Source: Solea solea (taxonomy: Eukaryota; Chordata; Actinopteri; Pleuronectiformes; Soleidae). Taken from it: a stretch of DNA of 64,000 nt. Below the pieces are notes generated by a model, which searched no databases, was not told where the DNA came from, and saw only the letters and a list, made by a program, of their open reading frames with translations. Each line of letters opens with the position of its first letter. Within the stretch, counting starts at the first letter, position 1. The stretch lies in the NCBI RefSeq assembly GCF_958295425.1, contig NC_081142.1, forward strand, positions 5,164,917 through 5,228,916, written 5' to 3'. A program made the position numbers and the translations under genes. Positions 1-64,000 of the stretch are shown here, in pieces.

Positions 1-146
1 ATGATGTTTTATGGCTGAGCAGCGAGGGCAGCAAATCGTCTCGGCCTCATAATGTAGTGTAATGCAATTAACAAAGCACGGCCATTTAAAGATAAATAGA
101 AAATGAATGATAAATGAAGTCTGCTTTGTTTTTGTTTAGTAGATAT

Positions 147-187
<41 letters not shown>
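147..187. repeat. (GATA)n microsatellite
   Basis: About ten GATA units in the intron before the first visible unc13a exon. Confidence 0.95.
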
Positions 188-299
188 AAGATAGAAAGAA
201 AAAGCTGTTTTTTTAATATATGTACACTTTGATTCTTAACTTAATCCTCTACCGACTTCCTATTCAATTCCCTAATTCATTGGCATTTGCTCTCTGTAG

Positions 300-21649
<21,350 letters not shown>

Positions 21650-21901
21650 GAGGCAAAACAGATTTACAAAACAAACTGACATGACATGGCAAAATCAGAT
21701 GTTGCCACCTACTGCCCTGGAGGTCTCCGAGCCTCTGCTAGTCACTGCCCCCATGATACAGTGTTGTAGAAGCACAGTCACAGTACATACAGAAGGAAGA
21801 CGTAGTGCTCAGCAAAGCATCACTTTCATTTTTATCAAAAACAAACAAACACCAGTGTCTTTATTGTTACAGATTATGAAGAACAGTACATACTCTTAAA
21901 T

Positions 21902-21917
21902 AATATATATATATATA

Positions 21918-21961
<44 letters not shown>

Positions 21962-21966
21962 TATAC
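21902..21966. repeat. (AT)n microsatellite
   Basis: Imperfect AT/GT run with long pure AT stretches, about 250 bp after the unc13a stop codon, probably in the 3' UTR. Confidence 0.9.
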
Positions 21967-22714
21967 TTTTCTCTATCTATAGAGGCAATTAATGCCATTC
22001 CAACCCTATCCACCAACCCTTCCACTTCCTCTCCTCCCTTCCCTGGCCTGCATCCACGTAAGTGCCAAAAGACAGACCTAAGCACAACAGGACCAACAGA
22101 CCCATTAACATTAATAACAATAACTGCATGGCCTCAAACATTCAAGATATCAGGGTGGGGACCATATATTAGGAACAAAGCACTTTTTATTTAAAGTCAT
22201 TTTAATATTTTTTCTTCCAAATTATATATATAAAAAATGATAGTCTAATATATGAGGGATGTACTGTACAGTATGTCGTTATACGGGATTATTCTGTGGA
22301 CGTGTGGTATCGTCCTTGTCCGTCTTTCTTTTCATCAACCCTGTAACAGAGCGCACTGCCTGACACCCTCAATGCCTTCTGTCTTGTTGACCCTCGTCCT
22401 GTTTGTCCGTCTCCCACACAGCGACTGAACTGAGAGACGAATCTGATGAGAACACGCCCTGAGACACTGTAGTTCATCAGAGCGTATGTGTGTGTGTGTG
22501 TGTGTGTAAGCGAGAGTGCGTGCGCACATGTGTGGAGCTTGTAACGTGCGACTGTGTTTGTAATAATGTTGACCTCATGTAGCCACCTGTGTTGCCTGTT
22601 ACCTGCAATTGCATTCACTATGCCATCACAACAACGAGCATCAGACACAGAGAGGGAGACGTGTTTAGTTTCCAAGTATTTTCATGTTACTGTAAACATT
22701 CCTTGGCTTGACAG

Positions 22715-23030
22715 CATAGATTATATATAAAAGTGGAAGCAGTCTTCTCCCCGTTTGAAAAGTGAAGCCCATGAAGAAGAAGGGACGTCACAGATTATAT
22801 TGTACAGCCACCAGAGTCTCAGGAAACATTTGCCTAAGGAGTTAAATCACTAATTACAGGTTTTCTTCAATAGAACATGATGTTGTCATTTAGAAGAAAA
22901 TAGACGGCACATATGGGTGGACACCAGTGTAATTGACGGTTGGTTTCTGGTTGTAAAAGCTGCCATGGCAAATCTTGAATTTCAAGGCTTCACAGCGGAG
23001 TATTACATTCATTTTTATATACAGTCTGTG
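22715..23030. repeat. Possible dispersed repeat, member B
   Basis: Partner of the 18790-19240 segment, here in the convergent 3' region; the shared phrases are listed there. No coding frame. Confidence 0.4.
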
Positions 23031-24034
23031 CGTGAGTCTGAGTGTGAGGGGCAGATGAAGAAAAACTCACCTTGTTTTTTATTTCTATAAAAAGAAAACT
23101 GCACGTAAGGAGCTGGTATAGGTACTGTTTTGCAATAGCAACATCCTGGGAATTCGAAAATCACACCGCCTTCACTCCACAGGGAGCACAAATTGCTAAT
23201 TATCTACTATGATCCAGCTACAGGTGGAGACATCAGACCTCTACTCAAGGGCTGTAGACACAGACCACACCCAGGTCTGGCACTAACACCTCCAGCTTTA
23301 GTCTAAATCACTGACAGATCACTGTCAGAAGAAGCACCAGTGATGTAGTGACTCTGACTCTGCCCTTCACTGGTTGGTTATGAAATGACAGAACGTACAC
23401 ATCGTTTCATGTGGAACTAAATGTACTGAAATGGCCACTTGACTGTCGAGCGTGTCACTGAAGGAACAAAATGCACCCAATAGAGGAAATGATGACGTTG
23501 GTGATGATCAGGGTATTTTAGATAATAATGAATCAATGACAGGGTGTTTTTCTTTAATGTTTTTTTATTATTATTCCTGTCCCGCGACGAGGGCGTCTCC
23601 TGCCCAAAGCACTTGATCACTGCTGAATAATTTAAAACTCCCTCTGCTTTAAGGTTTAAGAACTGAACACTATGCATTTAATCTATCTCCAAAAAAAAAA
23701 AAAAATCTATGTAGATGAGTCATTTATGACACAGTCTTGTAATGTTTACATTGTGGATTATTGTTCTAATTATATCAGCGCAAGCTCGTTTGTCTGATAT
23801 GTTGTAAATGCTGTCTCTATAGTAACAGGGCCAAACATTACAGGTGTAGTGGAGCTGATTAGAGACTCACATTTGTTTGTACAGGGAAAATAATCAGGAA
23901 CACAGAGAGATTGGATGGTGTTGTTTATTTGGCCGACGTTTGTAGTTGGGATGTAACAACCAAACTCACCAGACTATGTGAAGGTTGCTGCTCTGTCGTA
24001 CAATTGAATTTTGCTCTGGTTGAGTGGGCAGTTT

Positions 24035-24035
<1 letters not shown>

Positions 24036-24073
<38 letters not shown>
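24036..24073. repeat. (TG)n(AG)n compound microsatellite
   Basis: About 11 TG followed by about 7 GA units in the convergent 3' region. Confidence 0.9.
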
Positions 24074-24928
24074 AAGGAGATGAGTGGATTGTCAATAATA
24101 ACCAACAATTCTGCAAAAAAGAAAAAAGGATTGTGTTAGTAAATACAACTAACTGAATCTAGGAAGGTTGTGTTCCAGGTGTCTTACACAGGACATCTGC
24201 TCTTTCTGTTACATAACAGGTAAATAAGTGTCACATAGCTGGAAATGCCAAGGGGAAAGATTTTTATTTATTGCTGTTGACAATGATACTTTACTCGAGG
24301 AACTCGCTTTGCTATTTGGGACTAATCACAAGTGAAACAGGACTGCACACAGAAGTGGACGACATGATGTAAAAGCACAACAAAAAAGCACAGACACAAA
24401 AGAGACAGACGTGCATGATCTGTCCTGTCGTGTCCAGCTGTCCACACACAAACAAATGCACAGTAATGCCCGTCCTGTGACTTCCAGACATGGTGCATGA
24501 TAGGAACAAGTCAAAAAAATAATAAAGAAAAAAACACACACATTATATATATACGTGTATATGTACATATACACGTATATATATATAGTGCCAGCACGCA
24601 TTATTTGATGTTAACTGCCAATTGTTGTCTCCTTTATTTTGGTATTTTCTTTATTGTTTTCTATTTTTCAAATGGTTGTGAATATATAAATATGTATTAC
24701 TGATGATGATGATGATGATGATGTGCAGTGGTACAAAGTACTCGCATGAGAATTTTTTATACACAAGATGTTTCTAATTTTTGTTTTCTTTTTTTAATTC
24801 TGGTTGTTGATTGATTGATTGGGACTGTGGTCCCGTTGTGTTTCTGCTTCCAGTAAAAAAAATACAAATATCTTTGTAAAACTTATTTCTTTCGTTTCTT
24901 ATTTAATCGGTGGAAAATCTGTGCAGAG

Positions 24929-25140
24929 CATCCATCCATTTTCTGCAGCTTTATCCTCCACAGGAGAGTCACCGAGGGGGAGCTGTGCCAATCTCAGCTG
25001 ACATAGGGCGATATACTCTCACATCTACGGTCAATTTGAGTGTCCAATTTACCTAATCCCCATATTGCATGTTTTTAGACTGTGGGAGAAAACCCACACA
25101 CACACACGTGGAGAACATGCAAACTCCATGCAGAAAGGTG
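24929..25140 (+). repeat. Teleost interspersed repeat, retrotransposon-tail type
   Basis: Contains CATCCATCCATTTTCT, GCTTTATCCTCCACAGGAG, CTACGGTCAATTTGAGTG, ACTGTGGGAGAAAACC and GGAGAACATGCAAACTCC, a combination found in very many fish loci and usually attributed to the 3' part of a non-LTR element. It lies between the unc13a and myosin 3' ends. Confidence 0.65.
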
Positions 25141-25357
25141 CAGCGCGTCGTATTTTTTAAATTAAAATTCTCACAAGCCAAGAAAATTGACTATTTCGTC
25201 CCATGCTGATTTATATCATATTACTTTAACATTCAAGCCAACTTGACCACTGATCCCCTCAACAGTTCACAAATGAATCAATTCTGAATCAAATTCAAGG
25301 CACATCCTGGGAGATATTTAATTACACTAAATCTAAAAAGGTCGGTCGCACTGTTCT

Positions 25358-56979
<31,622 letters not shown>

Positions 56980-57289
56980 TTCATCTAATTGAAATCGTGA
57001 GGAGAGAAATGATCTGGAACAACAGAAAAGGCAACATTCAAACGTGTGAAGAAAGAGCCGGTGTATCCTCAGCTCATGTGCAGAGCCACTCTGTGAGCAG
57101 AGAACAGCATTTTGCCCTTTGTCCGGGCTCACGTAAAATGAATATGCAGCATCAAGTTAACTGTTAATCTGTAGGGGGATGCAGCAAATGGATGAAGGCG
57201 TTATCTCATTTTGATTATTGCTGCCAGAAACACTAAACATAATAACTAATAAGACATCTTATTACAGATTTAAGGAGTTCTGTCTACAC

Positions 57290-58636
57290 AAGTACCATGT
57301 AATCTCCATGAAGATGCTAAAACATGTTCATGAGGCCACCACGACCTTTGACCAACCAAATGTGAGCGATTAATCGGTGAGTCTCCAAATATCAAAGGAT
57401 GTGTTCAGTTCATCTTTGTGTCCAAGTGAACCTTTGTACCACATTTGAAAGAATTCTGTGGTCTTTCTGAGATGTTGACAGGTGATGTGAAACGTGTCCA
57501 AGTCAACGCTTTATTGGAGTTTCCTAAAGGTGCACCTGAGATGTTAAGATCAAACTAATTTTAATGGTCGGAATAAAGTAAAAAATCTTATCAGTTCATC
57601 TTTGAGTACAGGTGAATGGTTTTTTTTTTATAAAACTTTGAAAAGAATCCCTGGAAGTGTTCCTGAGATATGAGATTTGAAATATTTTTATAAAAAAAGT
57701 TTAAATTGGCACCAAGACACAGCAGCTCTTATCTTGAATACAAAAATTCATTTCATATCAATTCATCCTTGAGCCCAAATGAATGTTTGAATCAGATTTG
57801 ATGAAACTCCCTCAAGGTTCACAAGAAAAAACATGTACAACGTATGTACGCATGTATGTTGCATGGAGACATGTACACAGCCTGACGACATCACCTATCT
57901 CCAATTCTAAAGATCAGTCCTCACTATGACTTCTATCCGTCCACTAACCCTTAACATATTTCCTTAAAATCAGGAAGACACCAACTCTCTCTGGAATAAC
58001 TTGCTCTCAGCTCCATCATTATCCAATGTTTTGGGTTGCATGAAGCGATAACTGGCGTCTTACTGGCAAGGAATAAACAATAGCTTTGTCTTGGGTCCAA
58101 CCTTGGAACTAGCTCATTCTGTACAAATAACATGTTCTTCTAACAGCTTCATCTTCCACTAGCAATAGATTTATTTTTATAAACTACTTACTAATGCTAG
58201 ACTGACCTAGGTTTATGATTTTCCCTCACAATAAGGTAATGCATGCACACAGCAAAATTGTGTGTTTTTGAGTCAATATCACTAAGTAAATATCAAGAAA
58301 TTCCCTCAAGGTGTTCCTGAGACTTTTGCATTCACAAGACCGGACACATATTGTGAGATCTTTTATATATGAAACACCATATTTTAGTTTTAAATACAGA
58401 ACATTTGCACCAAATACAAAAATTCCCTGTGGGAGTTTGAGAGATAATGGAGTCAACAAGGTAAAAAAAAAAACTTTCAAATTCTGATCAGTTCAACTTG
58501 AGTTAGAGTGAATATTTATACCCAATATATTGAAAGGCATTATAGACATGTTATGTTCACAAGACTGGGACAGACAGATGGACAAACTGACAACACAATA
58601 TCTCCTGTCACCAGGTGTAGAGGCATAAAAAAAAAA
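57290..58636. repeat. Diverged internally repetitive block
   Basis: Degenerate copies of a phrase of about 130-200 bp recur: CAGTTCATCTTTG(A/T)G, then CCAAGTGAA(C/T), a TTTGAAAGAAT- or TTGATGAAACTCCCTCAAGG-like part, and (T)CCTGAGAT. The block ends with AAGACTGGGACAGACAGATG and GTGTAGAGGCATAAAAA. This resembles a widespread teleost interspersed repeat with internal tandem structure. Family not named; boundaries approximate. Confidence 0.5.
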
Positions 58637-59066
58637 AAACACTCAAGAAAAAGAGGTAATGACATACCAACTCATTTTAATAAGTAATACAATCAAATTC
58701 ATTTCAGCAATCAGCCTGCTGATAATTGAGAGGGGAATCGATTGACGATGAACAACATTATTCACCATCAAGCCCTGAAATACAGGGATACAAAATAAAA
58801 TTAAAAATTATTACTCGGATAATAAATGAAAAGACATTAAGACTAAACCTGAACTGTCATTTGCCGTCTCACCAATTTTGTGCGTGGGAATTTTCGAGGA
58901 GGCAGCAAGTGTGAGATACCATTATTGACACGCTTAAAACAAAGCCTTAGTTGGCACTCCACAACATCAGTGAGCACTTACGTACATGATGAGTTAAAAG
59001 CAGTACAAGTTGTACAATAGAAAGAGGCGCCAAGTCATTTCTTTTCTGTTGTGCTCAAGTTCATTA

Positions 59067-59088
59067 TTTTTTTTTTTTTTTTTTTTTA
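59067..59088. repeat. Poly-T tract
   Basis: About 22 consecutive T between the myosin and mbd3, equal to poly-A on the minus strand. It could be a retroposon tail, but no body is recognisable next to it. Confidence 0.7.
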
Positions 59089-60534
59089 AGTCTTAGTTTT
59101 AAAATACAGACAAAAAGACAACAGCCATTGAAAATGACAAGCCTTCTCTTTGGTCAATACTGAACATGACTCACAGAGTAACATAGGTGACATGTAACAT
59201 ATTTCCTTGAAACAGATGTACACAAGCTTCAAACTACAACACCTGCATCAGTGACACCAGCAGCCGACGGGTTGACCCTGAAACTGATTCATACTAACTC
59301 AAGTCCCTCATGTTCTAAAAAACCTCAGATGGTTTCTGTGAGTGTTTGTTTAGTCAAAATACTCATGGAGGACATCGTAAAAATCAGAGAGACAGAGATG
59401 CCAAAATATACAAACCATTCATTTCAAATTTACCCCCCAAACAAACAAAAAACAAACAAACACCCAAATGAACGTTTTCATGGACTAAAATGTTTGGATT
59501 TGACATGATTGTCACAAAAACTACAAATCCATTCAAACTTTTAGTAAAAAATACACTTGTCACCAAAAACAGAATTTTACACACTGTCGATAAGTTAAGT
59601 TCATTTGATGCCATTATTTAATTAAAAAAAACAAAAAAAAAACCCTAAGTCTTTTCATGGGTACTGCAGTCATGGAGTCCTCCACCCGGAGGATGTTATA
59701 AATGAAGCCTGGACGTGTTGGTGACTCACTTCTTAAGGTTGTATTGTGTCTAAGTCAGGTTGTGGTTGAAATGGGACGCAGATACTTGGGGTCAGCTCTT
59801 CAGGACTTCACTGGTGAAGGGCTCCTTCTGTTCATAGTCAAGTGTGTGTGTGCAGATGTTAAACAAGCCTCACCAGACTTTACAAATCCCTGCAGGAGAA
59901 AATGACAACAATTCATTACTTAAATCACATCTCAAAACTACATGAAGTAAACTTAGAAAAAACGCTTATAAAGACACTTTATATTTCTCTGTGATTTCAC
60001 AGTGATACGATCACAAGTGTACAGCTCTATGCACAGGAGTGAACACACCCACGTGTCCTGATGTGGCCTTGTTACTATATTGATTGGCATTTAAAGTAGC
60101 CAATAGCGCTGAATGGGTGTAACGGCTCTGACACAGCATGAGAGAGATCGTCGCCACCATTGTTGCCTGTGCTGCTAACTGAGGAGGAAGCTGAGAGTGA
60201 TCTTTCAGAGGAAGAGGATTAGGAAATCTCTTGAGTGGGGCCATATATTTAAGAACTGATACACAATGCAGGTTCATCCCCACAATGGAGCCTAAGCATC
60301 CGAGTGGTACGTCGGGATAACAGCACTTTTGATACGGTTGATTGATTAGGTTGTAGGTGACATTTCAAGCAACATCAAAGCATGAAATTGTTCATGTTGA
60401 TGCCATGGGGATTTTAATGCTAGGAACAATCACCCCATTGTAATTTGATTTTTCAGGGCAGAAGTTCAGACCACGTCTGAATAAGTCCACAAAGCTTCAT
60501 ACTACAAACATGTGAATTTTTTCCCGCACCTGTG

Positions 60535-63001
60535 CTATACGCTCTCCATGTCTTCACTGCTGTTGCCCTCGTCCTTTAGAGCCTCCCCATCGTTAGCAGC
60601 CTCCTCTACATGGGCCAACATATCAGCCATCAGCGCCTCCTCCAGCTTTTTCCTCACACTGTACACCAGCTCCTCCTGTTTCCTACACAAAAACACAACA
60701 GGAAGCTCTTACAGTTGGCAGTTACAGCTGCCTATAACAGCCACTGAGTCAGCACAGAACAGATGGTGTGGTTGTTTTTGTTTCTTTTAGAAAGAGCAGG
60801 GTCACTTGTTATGAACTGTGGAAATTTGCACTCAAACTGGTTATCTTAAGGCAAATCAAAGTGGCAAATTCATTTTTAGACTTGTCAGATATCTTAATCA
60901 TTTGCAACACAAACCTTTTGAGACATTCAGACTGTCAATGTGGTTTTCTGCTTTTAAACATAATGCTTCATGGAAATCAGATCACAACAAATACTCAAAC
61001 AAAAGCACATGAGTGTATGCGTGCTTGCCCACCTGATGTCCTCATCGGTGACAATAAAAGCCTTGCATAACGGCTGTGTCGTGTTGAGCCACACACCCGG
61101 GTTCTTCTCCACAGCAGCAGACAGCTGACCAGTGATGGGAGCAGCGCTGGTGTGGAGAGCGCTCGCGATAGCCGACAAGAGAGTCTTGTCTGTGCAGCCT
61201 GGGCCAACTCCTGACGTACAAGACAAATACGATGATTATTTTTTATCCATGTGGCAAATCTGGCACCTACACACTTAAACTAGACCATGAAACATTTCAT
61301 TTGTAGTATAAAATGAGACTTTTACAGTGGCTTTAAAAAAGAACAAATGAAGTGACTATACATTCTGCTCAGTAATTTAACTTTAATGTAAATTTAATCC
61401 TATTGAGAGTAAAAACTGTCCCTCCATCATTTGTCCCCAAAAAACTGTGTCCCAGTTGTCAAGAGAATCATAAAATGAATTCAAGGATTAAAAGACGCAA
61501 ATACAAACACATGGTGGTGTTAGCTTTCAATCATCATTACACTGTGCAACCAATTTCATGATGATGACAAGTTTAAACCCAGACAAATTGCCTATTTAAG
61601 CTTTAATACGGTATTGCTTTTTAAATTCAAAAATATATTACTTTATATTTCTAACACACAGTGTCTGTGTTATATGTACTGTGTAATTAGTCTCATCAGT
61701 CTTGTTTGCCTTGTGCTGTTCAGTTAAGGTGTGGAAATTAAATAATTATGATCCTGAGGACTTCTTTATTTTACTATATGAATATGAAAATATTTCAAAT
61801 GTCTGAAGAGACGACGTGTAACTGGGGTATCACCTTGCAGGCCTTTAGGCAACTCCATTGTTTTCATGAGTTCCTCCGCGATGTCGTAAGCACTAAGACC
61901 ACTGAGCTTCTTCTCCCAGAAGAGCTGTGAAAAATTAAGGAGTCACAGCATCAGATAACGTGTTGTGTTTGGTGTGTGATGATGTCAACCAACAGCAACA
62001 GGCAGAGGCCGCCGACCTGTCTGGGCTGTTCTACGGCTTTCTGAGGATCTGTCTTCACTTTGTTGGTGGGATGGTTGGTAACCTTGGTAACAGGCTGTTT
62101 AAAGATGGAGGCTGTCTGTCTGACTGGCAGTGATGTGTTCAGGTCAGGTTTGCCCTAAACAGAAGAAACGTCACAGGGGTCAGTCAGGGTGGACTCATGA
62201 TAGACAGGTGATAAAAGGCAAATTCAAGTATTGATTAATGTAATCCAACTGTTTTCCAAATATAAAAGTACACAGAGCTTATCCTTACACGATTAGCAAA
62301 CTTCTTAGCAGTTTAAATATGGCTGCCATTGAGTCGTGTTGTGTGTTCACTAATTTACTTTATATAAATATGATCTCCACTGTCTGATAAAAGGTTAAAG
62401 CTAAATTACAGGCACAACATTACACACAATGAACATACACTACATGGACAAAAGTATTCGGACACTGTAATCATGTACTCGGATACATATACAGTATTTT
62501 AATATGGAGTTGATTCTCTTTTTGAAGTGTCTATGGGAATTTGTGCCCATTCATTCTGTGAATAGAACATTTATATCCCAAAAGAGGCTCCATGGGGTTG
62601 AGGTGAGGGCTCTGTGCGGGCCAGTCAAGTTCTTCCACACCAAACTCATAAACCATGTCTTAATAATCCTTGCTTTGTGCACTGGTGCACAGTAATTTTG
62701 GAATAGAAACGGGACTTCCTCAAACTGTTGCCACAAAGTTAACACAGCAATCCACCAGCAGAAGATCATGTGTGTTTAAGGAAACACACAGTTGTGTTTG
62801 AGTGTGAATGAGGTGGCCTTCATGTGTCTGTTCCGTCTCACCTTGTTCTGGTTGTTGTTATCGTATCGCAGTCTCTGGCGGTTCTTGTTCAGCTTGCTCA
62901 TCAGCATCTTTCCCGTACGGAAGTCGAAGGAGCTGAGGTCCATCTGGTTACCAAGGTAACGGGCCAGCTGAGGCTTGCTCCGAAACTTCTTCCCAGACGG
63001 A
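60535..63001 (-). CDS. mbd3: mbd3 methyl-CpG-binding domain protein 3, last five exons
   Basis: NuRD chromatin-remodelling subunit. Coding exons in transcript order: 63001-62842, 62154-62017, 61924-61834, 61210-61033, 60682-60535; phases agree and end at TAG 60535-60537, giving 237 residues. They contain the C-terminal part of the MBD (SGKKFRSKPQLARYLGNQMD, FDFRTGKMLMSKLNK), the linker (RQTASIFKQPVTKVTNHPTN), QLFWEKKLSGLSAYDIAEEL, PKGLQGVGPGCTD and the coiled coil EELVYSVRKKLEEALMADML that pairs with p66/GATAD2. MBD3 is favoured over MBD2 by KAVEQPRQ, GPGCTD and NTTQPLCK. The C-terminus ends SSEDMESV, without the long Asp/Glu tail of human MBD3. Exon 1 (about 37 residues) is right of the window, so the residues that decide methyl-CpG binding in mammals (30 and 34) cannot be read. 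TDKTLLS has Lys where the family has Glu. Confidence 0.93.
62437..62770. mobile_element. Fish DNA-transposon-like fragment
   Basis: Starts with ACACTACATGGACAAAAGTA, which I recognise as the end of a very common fish non-autonomous repeat (typically ...GTATTCGGACAC), and contains its inner phrases (GTGCCCATTCATTCTGTGAA, CTCCATGGGGTTGAGGT). It sits in the mbd3 intron between exons 62154 and 62842. The right end is uncertain; no coding capacity. Confidence 0.6.
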
Positions 63002-64000
63002 CTGACAGAGGGAGGCAGTGACAAGACATGAGAAAAACCACAACACTGATACGATGTCCGTCAGAGACAAAAGGGCCAAAGCACAAGACGACAACACTGA
63101 AAACTGAAACAGAGACGGAGGCAGAGACAACAAGACTGACGGATCAAATATAAACACACACGTCAGACAGAACTACCAACAACATGCAACAAGTCAACAG
63201 CAAACAGGAGCAGAGCACATTCACATGACACTGAAATCACATTGTTGTGTGAAATGAATGAAATCTTTGTGCCTTGTATTCTATGAAAAGCTTATCTAGG
63301 GCTGCGTGATATTCAGAAACCGTGATGGATATTATAATAACAATGTGACTTGGATAAACAACGAAAAACTTCATCATGTTCTTTAACTTTATGATTTGGG
63401 TAGACAGCTAAACTAGACCAAACAGTGAGTATTTTAGATAGACTCTGAAAAAAGCAGCTGAGTGCAATATTCCATCAACATAGTTTCAATCCAACTGCAA
63501 CGTCTTACATAGCAATTGTACATAAGCGTATTGCTGCCACACATACAAAAAAGTGGGGTGCTCAATATTACGTTATATTGAGAAACTATCTCATTATAAC
63601 GTGATAGTTTCTCGTTATAACGAGAAAACAATCTTATCTCGAAAATAACGTGATGTTTTCTAGTTATCTTATCTTGTTATAACGAGATAGTTTCTCATTA
63701 TAACGCAATACTGAGCACCCCACTTCTTTGTATGTGTGGCAGCAATACGCTTCCGTACAATTATCTGCATCTGCCCACCAAGTAAATGAGATGTGATGCA
63801 GTTGCAGTATCAGGGAGTTAAGTAGAGTAATGTGCTAGGCTGCTGATTTTAAGTTTTTGGCCAAACAAAACTGGCATAATGACCAATCTACATGCATTGC
63901 AGTTCAAGCAGTCTTAACAATACATGTATGTCTCTTGCTATATGTACACTGGGCCTGTTGACATCGCAATTAAGCTTGACATTAGAGGTTGGGCATTATA
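63002..64000 (-). other. mbd3: mbd3 first intron (partial)
   Basis: No exon-like sequence for the mbd3 N-terminus (motif DV-YYS) is found here, so this is intron 1 continuing past the window end. It contains the foldback element at 63514-63762. Confidence 0.6.
63514..63762. mobile_element. 249-bp foldback (MITE-like) element
   Basis: Two arms of about 85 bp are near-perfect inverted repeats: AATTGTACATAAGCGTATTG on the left and CAATACGCTTCCGTACAATT on the right, continuing through TGGCAGCA, GTGGGGTGCTCA and GAGAAACTATCTC. The centre is built from small palindromes (CTCGTTATAACGAG). No open frame is present. This is the form of a non-autonomous DNA transposon; no clear target-site duplication is visible and I cannot name the family. 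Confidence 0.8.

Larger units (their letters stand above)
21650..25357. other. Convergent 3' region of unc13a and the myosin gene
   Basis: No coding exon is recognisable here. The two genes face each other tail-to-tail, so this 3.7 kb should hold both 3' UTRs. An AATAAA hexamer on the + strand at 24521-24526 is a possible unc13a polyadenylation signal (3' UTR about 2.9 kb). TTTATT at 24633-24638 and around 24260-24270 (AATAAA on the minus strand) are possible signals for the myosin, which would make the UTRs overlap. Both are guesses. The stretch also contains (AT)n, (TG)n and TGATGA microsatellites and two interspersed-repeat pieces listed separately. Confidence 0.4.
57014..60534. other. Intergenic region between the myosin 5' end and mbd3 3' end
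   Basis: Both neighbours are on the minus strand. I see no coding exon in these 3.5 kb. The part next to the myosin should contain its promoter and an upstream non-coding exon, but no clear TATA box or CpG island is visible. The part next to mbd3 should contain its 3' UTR; TTTAAT at 59617-59622 (ATTAAA on the minus strand) is a weak polyadenylation candidate. A diverged repeat block at 57290-58636 and a T-tract at 59067-59088 lie between. Confidence 0.4.

Noticed and set aside
1..299. Further unc13a exon at the left edge
   Set aside because: The sequence is AT-rich with a GATA repeat and no frame matching Munc13; treated as intron.
22289..22675. 128-residue open frame on -
   Set aside because: Contains a (TG)n repeat, has no recognisable motif, and lies in the probable unc13a 3' UTR.
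57951..58480. 60- and 84-residue frames on - upstream of the myosin
   Set aside because: Lie inside the decayed repeat block and show no protein similarity.
63434..63631. 65-residue frame with repeated RYNE(K/I) motif
   Set aside because: The apparent peptide repeat is a translation of the small palindromes of the foldback element.

Overview
The window is vertebrate nuclear DNA, most likely from a ray-finned fish. It has split genes with GT-AG introns, abundant (CA)n/(GT)n microsatellites, several fish-type interspersed repeats and no bacterial or viral gene organisation. Three protein-coding genes are supported by exon-by-exon reading with consistent splice phases.

Left part (1-21649, + strand): the 3' half of a Munc13-family synaptic vesicle-priming gene, best matched to unc13a. 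24 coding exons encode the MUN domain and the C-terminal C2C domain, 878 residues up to the stop at 21647-21649. The 5' half lies left of the window. Three small in-frame exons (6, 30 and 57 nt) mark likely alternative splicing.

Middle (25358-56979, - strand, tail-to-tail with unc13a): a complete class V unconventional myosin. I can chain 35 coding exons with no phase break, giving about 1657 residues: motor head, six IQ motifs, a short coiled coil and a globular tail (DIL/cargo-binding) domain. One tail exon needs a GC 5' splice site. A 16.9 kb intron splits the tail domain (25944-42798). It is almost filled by a roughly 16 kb tandem array of a 38-bp unit, with higher-order duplications of 3295, 2174 and 915 bp, five embedded copies of a degenerate tRNA-Arg-like sequence and a sixth divergent copy at the array edge.

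Right part (60535-63001, - strand, running off the right end): mbd3, a methyl-CpG-binding-domain subunit of the NuRD complex. The last five coding exons are present; the first exon is outside the window.

The intergenic and remaining intronic DNA holds microsatellites, a 249-bp foldback (MITE-like) element near the right end, a fish DNA-transposon-like fragment, a diverged internally repetitive block upstream of the myosin, and fragments of a common teleost interspersed repeat. The three genes do not form a functional unit. Their combination (UNC13, MYO5 and MBD families) recalls the human chromosome 15/18/19 paralogy group and suggests that this myosin may be a MYO5 ohnolog kept in fish next to chromosome-19-type genes.
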